Source: Parastagonospora avenae f. sp. tritici 18332-5 | Lineage: Eukaryota > Ascomycota > Dothideomycetes > Pleosporales > Phaeosphaeriaceae | NCBI GenBank assembly: GCA_022559985.1 | Contig: JAFJTR010000023.1 | Coordinates: 1-64,000, forward strand | Direction of reading: 5' to 3' | DNA length: 64,000 nt | In this document: positions 55,940 to 64,000 of the stretch, in pieces | Numbering within the stretch: the first letter of the stretch is position 1 | How the letters are laid out: each line of letters begins with the position of its first letter | The notes under the pieces: generated by a model | Seen by the model: the letters and a program-made list of their open reading frames with translations, nothing else | What the model was told of the DNA's origin: nothing | The model's database searches: none | Position numbers and translations under genes: made by a program

Positions 55940-56901
55940 TCTGCTACTTTGGCGTATAACGAATTATTGTCGGGCGTTAGAGAATTTGAATCAGCCTTGG
56001 GTACAGTACAATGAGGGCGTGCAGCCCGTCAGATGTGATGTTCATGACTTGATACCAGCTATAGTAGCGAGCGGCTTTAGCGTTTAAAACAGGTATATCT
56101 TGATTCTTCATCTACTCCGAGTCTCTGTCTCCTTCGTTCTTCCTATCCTGCTGTGAACATACCGTGTGCACGCTCCATCAGACGGACTTGCGATATGCAA
56201 CATAGTATGCGTGCCCTTGTCATTACTACCGCTTGTCTATATCTACTTACTGTCATCGTCTTCCCCCAGCCTAAGCATTCGTTCAATGAGTATGTATTCA
56301 TTCCTCGTCTCACTTTTCCTTATGTGTTGAACTTGCGGGTGCTGTATTAGACCGACATGCAACATCTGGCATGTCAATGTACGCTCTTATCATCGGCACT
56401 ACTGCTTGTCTGTGCCTCTGAGCTGTCAGCATCTTCTGAGCATCTCTTCCTCCTGCTTCCAAATGCTTCGGCGACTTTATGCACCCTCTTACCTTGCGGA
56501 GGGCGTCATAGTTGGCACGGGCCGCCCACCTATCTCATGTCAAATCTAGCAGCTGCAATCTCGCCATCTACACGCTCTGGACCCGACTACCTCAACCCGA
56601 CTCTCCCGACCTCACGATCTGCTCAACAACAACCTGCGCTTGAGCTCGTCTACCGTACTGACATCAGTCACCCTGCTCGCTCACTTGCTCACTTCTTCGA
56701 GCCTCTCAAGGTGATTGACTATACCATCCCGCTCCTGCAGCAGCTAGAAGGCTTGGCAAACAAGCTTCTCAAATTGCTCGCTGCGCCCGCGACCTCAATA
56801 ACAACAAAGATCACCTGCTGACTCTACGCGGTTTCCAGTCCTGCCTTTGACGCGCTTCAACCCAATCCACTTGACCACTAGAACATCGAAGATTTGCGAC
56901 T
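55940..56901. other. No gene seen
   Basis: 960 bp between chitin synthase and the CCHC gene. The ORF at 56357-56821 has no motif; the 3' part is probably the promoter and leader of the CCHC gene. Confidence 0.45.
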
Positions 56902-58656
56902 ATGTCCTGGAACACTGGAGCTACTGGTATGCATCTTGATCACCACTGCCAATTGTTCGCATGGCTGACATACTTTAGGCGGCGGCGGGGACTGGAATGC
57001 AGCTCCTACTGGTGGCAGCTGGAATGGCAGCGGCACTGCTGATGCCGGTGCTGGCGATTCTTGGGTCGGCGGTGATGCTGGCGGTGGTGGTGGTGATGGC
57101 GAGACCTGTCACATGTGAGTACATGCCCGCATATCCACATACACTGATTTTGCACTCGATCTAAACAGCTCTTGCATTGCGCATACGCCTGTTCAATTCC
57201 CTATGCTGACTTCAATCTAGCTGCAGCCAGACTGGTCACTTCGCCCGCGAGTGCCCCGACAAGCCCGAGGGCGGCGGTCTCACTGGAGAGTGCTTCAACT
57301 GCGGCCAGGTCGGCCACAACAAGGCGGACTGCACCAACGAGCGCGTCGAACGTCCCTTCACCGGAACCTGCAATTCCTGCGGTGTAGAGGGTCACTCTGC
57401 CCGCACTTGCCCGACGAACCCGATGAAGTGCAAGCTTTGCGATCAGGAGGGCCACAAGGCTCTCGACTGCGACCAGCGCCGCATGGTTGACTGGACTGGT
57501 GTGCCTGAGATGGACACTGGAGATGCCTGGACTGCCCTCGTCGACTCCGCTAAGGTCAAGGACCTCGATGCGTTCCGCATCTGTCTTCGTGCCTACGCTC
57601 GTGCTCTTAAGGATGACTTCGATCTCCCCGATGTTGAGATTGCTCTGCGCGAAGATGATCTTGGTGTGTACCTGATCGCCAAGCAGCAGGAGATCGCCCC
57701 CAACATGACCATTGTCGACCTCATCGGCAATGCTAAGCGCGAGTACGTCCTTTCTGTCCAGTTGTCTGCCAAGCCTCGTCGCGCGAAGATGGCACAGGGT
57801 TGGCCCGAGAGCCCAGAGCAGAATCTTGAGCGTCTCGCTTCATGTGGGTATGTCGAGGATATTGGCGTCCCGCTCTGCGGTAACTGCGGTGAACTCGGAC
57901 ACATCCGCAAGGTAAGCACCTCAACGCATTCACATTAATGCCTTTCTAAATTGCCCTCTAGCACTGCAAGCAGGAGACGCCTGAGGAGGTCTCGATGCAG
58001 CCTGGTGTAGAGTGTGTGTACTGCAAGGAGCCCAGTCATCGCGCTCGCGATTGCCCCAAGGAGCGCATCAACCCTTTCGCATGCAGGAACTGCAAACAGG
58101 AGGGCCACAACTCAAAGGAGTGCCCCGAGCCTCGCTCATCCGAGAATGTTGAGTGCCGCAAGTGCAACGAGACCGGCCACTTTTCCAAGGATGTGAGTAT
58201 TGTACCTGCCTTTCGGGGATTCTTTTTGACATTTGACAGTGCCCCAACGTCGCCAAGCGCACCTGCCGCAACTGTGATTCCGAAGACCACATGGCCAAGG
58301 AGTGCCCGGAGCCCCGCAACCCTGATAAGCAGCAGTGCCGCAATTGCGAGAAGGTCGGTCACTTTTCCAAGGACTGCCCCGAGCCCAAGGACTGGTCCAA
58401 GGTTCAGTGCAACAACTGCCAGGAGTTCGGCCACACCATCAAGGTATGTTTGCATTTTACTCCAATACAATCAAGTTGCATGCTAACATGTTCAAAGCGC
58501 TGCTCGAAGCCGATTGCCGAGGGCGATGCTATGGGTGATGGAGGCGCTGTCGGCGGCAATGGTGGCTGGGGCGCTACTGGCGATGCAGGTGCCACTGCCT
58601 CTGCTGGTGGAGAGCCTTCCTGGGGTGGAGGTGATGCTGGCGGTGGCGGCTGGTAG
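56902..58656 (+). CDS. Zinc-knuckle (CCHC) nucleic-acid-binding protein with 11 knuckles
   Basis: Six exons (56902-56926, 56979-57114, 57221-57911, 57962-58192, 58240-58443, 58498-58656) encode 481 residues. I count eleven CX2CX4HX4C knuckles: four near residues 51-125, one about 273-286, and six from about 302 to 431. Examples are CFNCGQVGHNKADC, CRNCKQEGHNSKEC and CRNCEKVGHFSKDC. Both ends are Gly/Trp/Asp-rich and disordered, and a roughly 140-residue non-knuckle segment (WTGVPEMDTGDAWTALVDSA onward) separates the groups. The knuckles resemble Gis2/CNBP/Byr3, which bind single-stranded RNA or DNA and affect translation. Gis2 has only seven knuckles, so this is a larger Pezizomycotina type. 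Four of the introns fall inside knuckles near their last Cys. Confidence 0.9.
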
Positions 58657-59547
58657 ACGATTTACACTGTGTCCAACGATCGTGGAGTACGAGTATCGTG
58701 ACTACACGATCACCAAGGTCGATACAAAACTGGGGAGGGAGGATACAACGTGAGTTCATGACAGCATGAAGCAACGACGGAGTTTCGGGTGTACTTTTCC
58801 ACATATTTTCGATAGCTTTCCGACTGTGTGGTGGCTTTTGGGTTGCCGAGATTTCGCAAGCTACAGTCGAATCTACAAAAGTTACTTACATTTGCCTTGT
58901 TCTTTCAAATGTGTTGATGTTCTGAGCGTTCTGTGGATTGATTTGCAAAGTCCACGAGCATCTACTAGGTTTAATTTGAGACATTCCTTCGATGCTCCTA
59001 CACCATACCGCATCTGACTTTTCCTCTTCCCAGCGGGGATCGGACTTGGATCTCTGAATGTACAATACACCGATGGTACCGGTGCATGGAGGTATACGGG
59101 GTCAGTGTTTGAGATAGGCCTTGGATCATTGAAACCTGATAGCCCAGTCTGGAACTCTTCAGGGTACAGAGGAGTGGAACAGGTAGTAGCGGTGAGGTTT
59201 TGAAGGCCACTGAGATGTCGTGCGAGGTTTTGAGAGAAGGTGTAAGTTAGATGGTGGCGGGGAGGTGTAGGATGTCTGATGATAGTGGCTCGCGCGCGTG
59301 GAGGAAGTAATGTCTGGAAGTGCTGGGAGGAGCTCACGCTTCTTCTTCTTCTTCCGTGCGTTCGGATTCGGAAATCGATGTGAATAGCAGCAGGACGGTG
59401 TTTAGACGATGCCGAATCATCGTGGTTTATGATGATTCAAGTGCATCCTGTTCGTACACTGCACATTCACGACTTGCATTCGCGCGCGCCATGCTTCACA
59501 CGGCACACTCATGTCATATATATACCTCCATACTCTCCCCGCATTCC
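58657..59547. other. Intergenic, with TATA-like site before DUF6594 gene D
   Basis: No gene recognised. TATATATA at 59517-59524 lies just upstream of the ATG at 59548. Minus-strand ORFs here have no motifs. Confidence 0.45.
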
Positions 59548-60603
59548 ATGAATCCATACATGCCGCCCACAGACCTCCTCGCCGTGCATGCCCGCGGCTA
59601 CCACAAACTCGCCCGCGAATTAGGCATCCGCCCCCAGAGCGCTATATCCCGCACCTTCGGCGCGCTGAATGCGCGCAATCTTTTGTACCTGCAGGCTGAA
59701 CTCACGGCACTGGAGTTGGCGTTGCGGGATCTACGTCGCTGCTAAACGCGGTGCTTGTGAAGCTGTGCTGACTTAGATTTCAAAGGTCGAAAACGCTGAT
59801 GCAGCAAGTAGCACACGCCAAAAGGACAGATACGTCAAAGACTATTTCTGGCTGGAAACGTCCGCGTTGGGAAGCGATGGGGATAGCGCACAACTCAATC
59901 TCGTCATGAAGGTGCGCGAGAAATTGAACGAGTACAGTAAGTGCTCTGGCCCACACTACCATTCTTACACTCAAACTCCCGGCAGATCAGGCACTGTACC
60001 AATACTCCCGCCTGCAAACTCTCGAAGCCCCAAATGTATTTGATGTCGAACATCTCCAAGACTTCCTCGTCGGGCCCGGCATGGAGTACCTGCTCATCGG
60101 CCCCGATCGCAATACCTGGGGCGCAGCTGTCAATCGGGGTTCGTACGCTGATGACTGTATTGCAGCTCTCAGTCCGTGCAATCCGTTGGTGGGGGTCATG
60201 CACTGGTTTGATCGCTGGATGCATCCGGGGCAAAATGTCTACACGCAGGGATATCAAGACGAAACAATTGAGGAGGCGACGTTCTGGATTATGAGTGTGG
60301 CGGCGTCGGGACTGTCGCTCGTCGCGGTTGTCACGGTGGTTAGGTTGGCGACGCTGGAGGGGATGGTGGGTGCGATTGTGGGATTCAATGGGGTTGGCGC
60401 GATGTGTTTGTATTGGCTGACGGATGCGAGGAGGGTTGAGGTTTTCGCGGGGCTTGCGGTGTGAGTTGATGCTATGCATCTTGCTTTTGGATTAGAACTG
60501 ACGTGTGGGCAGATTTGCGGCGTTCCTGACTGTTGTGGCGGTAGTGCTTGAGGTGAAGGATGTAAGCTGGGTGTCTTTAAGTGTTTCAGAGCTTTCAATT
60601 TAA
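59548..60603 (+). CDS. DUF6594 membrane-protein gene D, intact
   Basis: Four exons (59548-59734, 59805-59936, 59986-60460, 60513-60603) give 294 residues without any stop or frameshift. The family N-terminus reads RGYHKLARELGIRPQSAISR and TFGALNARNLLYLQAELTAL. A coiled segment ends EKLNEY at the conserved phase-1 intron. Then come LYQYSRLQTLEAPNVFDVEH, a soluble middle, and two membrane helices (TFWIMSVAASGLSLVAVVTV and GMVGAIVGFNGVGAMCLYWL). DARRVEVFAGLAV runs into the last exon (FAAFLTVVAVVLEVKD). Intron 1 (70 nt) was placed because it is the only one that restores frame after ALRDL. Function unknown; membrane location inferred. It is the only intact DUF6594 member here and serves as reference for the broken copies. 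Convergent with the SET pseudogene. Confidence 0.78.
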
Positions 60604-60679
60604 TCCTAATCTTGTATCGAAATCCTACAGGATAAGTGATTGTCAGAGCAGTGTTGCAAAAAAACATGGCCCCAGTCAC

Positions 60680-61981
60680 TCAAGCTCCTGCGCGGGACTT
60701 CAAATATTTCTTCCTCACAGCCTTCCCATTCCTTTTCCACAGCCAATTCTCAAACTCTCCGGGCTCCGGACCCTGCGGCACATCATTCAGCCCCATCTTC
60801 CACTGCATTGAAATGCCATGGTAGGGATGATTTGCCGGATCCTGAGCAAGTGTGACGTACTCAGTCACATCAGGGCTGTCGTCCCCCATAGCAATCAAAC
60901 ATAGCTGCAGCGCCCTTCCTGCGAATATGCTCGCACGAGCGAGGTCTCCGTTGGCAATCGCGATTTGAAACGCATCAGGATATGCTCGAGCAAGACCGAT
61001 TGGGTGATCACCCCAAAGTCTGACTTGCTCATCGACGTAGCTGAGCATCCTGCGTGCGGGGAAACGAGGCCTTGTATACCAGCCTCCTCGATAATAATAT
61101 CGATTTCTGTAATGCGATCCAGTTTCGCATCCAGCTCGTTGCTCCGCTCAAATGGCAAAGTGTCGCGGTGTGGAAACAGCGCATATGCAGCAAGAAATGA
61201 AGGATTGAACTGAGATTGTATTGTGTCTAGCTACGAACACTAGATATACATGGGTGGCTATACATAGCGCTATTGCAGAATGGGGAGTCGCCTTTCACCA
61301 AAGGTGAGGTGCGGGTTGCCTATGAGGCAAGAGATACTCAAACCGTGTCACAAAGAGCACAACCGGCACGCACACGTGAACTTGAAAATGTGCTGCAATT
61401 CTTGCTGTCTTGCCTGGCAGTTTTGGAAACTGTTCAGATAGGAGATAGTGATCTCCTCACCTTTGCTGATGGCTCTAACTGCATGGATGGTGAGCTTGTC
61501 AATGTTTTTGTTCCAGAAGTTTGAGGCGTTGTTATCGCAGGCGTGATTGATGCGACATGCTTGGAAAAACAGGGCCCAAAGGACAGATCTGGTCCACATG
61601 GTAGCGCATTGGTCCGCATGATGCCGCGATACATCGCTCCATGGTTAGTATAGGGTAGATATTACTCATGGAGATGATACCTCGCTTTTGGTCCTCTGAC
61701 AAAGCGTAGATTTGTTTGAAAAGATGGGTGTCCAGGTGCTTCAAATACGTAGGCGCGTTTGGGACGCGCTCATCCAAGATCAGAATCGGTGTTTCGCCGA
61801 TGATCCGTGTGCCTTTGGGGATGTCCACCGTTGCCACAAGTCCTTTGCCTTTATCGGCAATATCCGCCACAATGTACATGCGGGTTGGAGACATCGAAGT
61901 GAGGTTCGCTGTGGCCAGCACATACATGCACTTGTACATGTAAGCGACAGCCTGCGTGATCCGACTCGTTATAGCACTCAT
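60680..61981 (-). pseudogene. SET-domain protein gene, frameshifted
   Basis: Read from the ATG at 61981. Phase 1 gives IVADIADKGKGLVATVDIPK and GTRIIGETPILIL, the start of a SET domain, up to MSNIYPILTM. The frame then changes to YRGIMRTNALPCG and again to LFFQACRINHACDNNASNFW, TIHAVRAISKGEEITISYLN and FKFTCACRLCSL, the SET core and post-SET Cys. An intron of about 135 nt could follow, then FNPSFLAAYALFPHRDTLPF and ELDAKLDRITEIDIIIEE. Another shift near 61060 leads to MLSYVDEQVRLWGDHP, DAFQIAIANGDLARASIFAG and REFENWLW-type EFENWLWKRNGKA before the stop. This is the layout of a common fungal SET-protein family with a long C-terminal tail (lysine methyltransferase-like). At least three frame changes mean the copy is decayed. 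Confidence 0.78.
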
Positions 61982-62660
61982 TTTGCTGATGTTAGTGACA
62001 GGATATAGCTGACGTGGCTATGTAGACAACAGGTGCGATGTCTTCGGACGGAGGAGCGAGGTGAGGTTTATGCAGGGCAACAACGCGTGGATGCATGTAT
62101 CAACATGGGTCTGCGTCGCACATAGCCATCTAGCTCGATACAGGGTCGCATGATCTAAACCAGATCACTAATCCTGTATCCTCTCAACCTACGCAAGAAA
62201 GACGTTTACAGTCTAGCACTACATCCTAATCACTCTAGTAGAGCATATATAGGCCTGTTACACCTGCGTGATGCATCGAGGACCTCCAGGAAATCAGATT
62301 GTATCGCAATTGATGCTATGATCAAGCTGCTGGAAGAATGCTTTGATTGGCATTCCATAGGCGACAGAACACAGGAAAGAATAGAAAAGAGTGAATACCA
62401 TGATTTGTAAGTGCATCGAATACAAATCAATGTGTAGAGGACTCACTACCAAGGCTTACCATGATCAAAAAAGCATAAATTAGCATGGCGTAGCAGTTGG
62501 ATATCGTCGGTACATTTGAGACCAGTCGCCTTCAAATTAGTTTAGCCCGATGATTATTTACTTAATGTAGCAGCTTGTGTATCTTCAACGATATGTTACA
62601 CTCACGAGTCCTTTGTGTGTTGTCTTGGAGCGATGTGGGATCAGCTGAAGATGCAATTGC
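61982..62660. other. No gene seen
   Basis: Upstream of the SET pseudogene and downstream of DUF6594 gene E. No motif-bearing ORF. Confidence 0.5.
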
Positions 62661-63766
62661 TCAAATGCTTTGTCCCAGACAGCCAGACCTGTGGCAGATG
62701 AAGATAGCTTGCATTGCAGCGAATCTGCCAAATTCATCAGCCGACATAGCATGTAGGGAATGCCAATTACCCCCACTACTATGACCAGAAAGACGTCTCT
62801 GCGCTTCGCCTCAGTAAGGGCAATCAAACACACAGCCATCAGTAAATTGAAGGCTGCCATTGCCAACAGTCTTCCCTCAGCTCCCTTCATCCTCGTCACA
62901 GCCATAGTCGCAAGAACCGGCATTATCACCGCAACAAAACCTGTGATCCAGCGCGTAGCCATAAACACCTTCTCTTCACTCACACTCATAACTTCCAGCC
63001 ATGGATTCGGCTTCTTCCACCGCGCCGGCGCCAGCATCTTGAAAAGCGGGACAGCATAACGCGACAACGTGCGCGAAGACGCGTTCACGCCTTCCCGTGG
63101 CTTGAGCACCACAAGCTCCTGGCTATGGCTGTTCTCCTCAAGCACGGTGCCTCAGACATCTCGATCAGCGCCGATGAGCGTGTTCCCATGATCTATCATC
63201 GCACTGTCGTAGAAACACTGCATATTGCGCAAGTCGACTGGATCCGGCATGTCCAGGTTGAGAATCGTGCGTTGCTGGATTAACGCTTGATCTGCACCAG
63301 CCGTCAGCAAGACCTTTCACAGCTGCTTATGTGACGTATTGTATCGATGCAGCGTGTCGCTCAACTTTTCCATTAACTCGCGCTGCTTCACATCGCCGCC
63401 CCGCGACACAGTCGCATTGCCTAAAAGCTTGCTGTCTGTGCGCGTAATACTGTTTTTTTTTCGTGTGAGCTCTGGCTGTCTGACCATTCTAGCTTGACGA
63501 GCTCTTCTTCGATGCGAGCGAGGTCGCCCTGCAGGTACAGCAAGTTGCGCGCATTGAGCGCACCGAAGCGCCGGAACATTGCTGTCTCTGGGATCAGGCT
63601 CATGCGTGCTGCGATCTTGGGGTAGCCGGGGACAAAGGCATCGAGCGGGTGTGGTGGAAACTCGATAATAGGTGATGTCGGCGTAGGTGGCTTTTCGAGA
63701 GCAGGCACTGTTGCGGGCGCGTCTTCAGTGCTTTTCTTTGCTTCGTGTGGTGTCGATTTCTGCCAT
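62661..63766 (-). pseudogene. DUF6594 membrane-protein gene E, heavily disrupted
   Basis: The ATG at 63766 opens MAEIDTTRSKEKH and a stop. One base fewer in the A4 run (plus-strand T4 at 63732-63735) would join it to EDAPATVPALEKPPTPTSP and the family block GYPKIAARMSLIPETAMFRR, FGALNARNLLYLQGDLARI. A second slip lies in an A9 run (plus-strand T9 at 63453-63461). The conserved intron after DTLHRYN has ATACGT where GT is needed at the donor. A TGA (plus strand 63152-63154) falls where relatives have Trp or Tyr (DRDV-x-GTV). The two membrane helices (WITGFVAVIMPVLATMAV and LLAMAAFNLLMAVCLIAL), EAKRRDVFLVIV and a last exon ending at 62661 remain readable. Clearly a dead copy. Confidence 0.8.
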
Positions 63767-64000
63767 GGTGGATGACGGTGAACTGAGTGGAGATGCTAGT
63801 GGTGAAGTCAAATGAGCGTATGAGGTGGCAATGGACAAGGCGCGAATATATGGGGGCCAGGGCGTGAAGAGTCGCAGACACAGCAGAATAGCGACCTTTG
63901 TGAATCGATGCATATGTTGAAGTGACTATGTATAAATGGCTCTGTTTTCGGTGCTGTGCGATGCGTCACATGCAGATGTGTGACTCCAGTCATAGTCTGA
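63767..64000. other. Upstream of DUF6594 gene E, no gene seen
   Basis: Short stretch to the window end. Open frames on the minus strand have no motifs. Confidence 0.4.

Noticed and set aside
1..64000. CRISPR arrays, bacterial operons, riboswitches, tRNA and rRNA genes
   Set aside because: Intron-rich fungal nuclear DNA; I saw no regularly spaced repeats and no convincing cloverleaf. The only tRNA-like motifs are the weak A/B boxes near 2.5 kb.

Overview
The window is fungal nuclear DNA, almost certainly from a filamentous ascomycete (Pezizomycotina) and probably a Dothideomycete. Genes are split by short GT-AG introns (mostly 45-60 nt). Chitin synthase, Snf1 and Tom70 sit beside families typical of filamentous fungi: DUF6594, DUF7053, UstYa-like DUF3328, DUF3455, and a SET protein with a long C-terminal tail. 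The class assignment is inference; no marker gene in the window proves it.

Layout. (1) 1-9.4 kb is transposon-rich. It holds a broken DUF2855-family gene, a 2,825 bp hAT element with perfect 20 bp inverted repeats and a perfect 8 bp target duplication, a frameshifted small gene beside it, a 1,845 bp pogo/Fot1-type element with TA duplication, and an intact DUF7053 gene. (2) 10.1-21.2 kb is a local gene-family cluster. Three DUF6594 membrane-protein genes are interleaved with four members of an unnamed Cys-rich family (pattern GWVxC ... CxxC ... VCVxCxxWxxC) and one unrelated intact Cys-rich gene. All three DUF6594 copies and all four GWVxC copies carry stops or frameshifts. (3) 22.5-58.7 kb is the core block, with intact reading frames: UstYa-like oxidase, 2OG-Fe(II) oxygenase, Fhl1-type forkhead factor, Snf7, Ten1, DUF3455 secreted protein, F-box/DUF7730-like protein, a P450, aminodeoxychorismate lyase, Tom70, Snf1, an MFS transporter, a mitochondrial unknown, LMW protein phosphatase, chitin synthase, and an 11-knuckle CCHC protein. 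(4) 59.5-63.8 kb returns to accessory character: an intact DUF6594 gene, a SET-domain pseudogene, and a heavily decayed DUF6594 copy.

The core genes do not form one pathway. They are housekeeping functions in compact divergent or convergent pairs: oxygenase/FHL1, SNF7/TEN1 and MFS/unknown are divergent; P450/ABZ2, TOM70/SNF1 and DUF6594-D/SET are convergent. The most notable pattern is the DUF6594/GWVxC cluster. Two DUF6594 genes each face a GWVxC gene across about 1 kb (10.1-12.7 kb and 13.5-16.2 kb), which suggests duplication of a divergent pair followed by decay. Three in-frame TAG stops in the pogo transposase fall where Trp is expected (TGG to TAG, a TpG to TpA change), compatible with repeat-induced point mutation.

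Intron boundaries were placed by eye from GT/AG sites, phase and family similarity; no search or alignment program was run.
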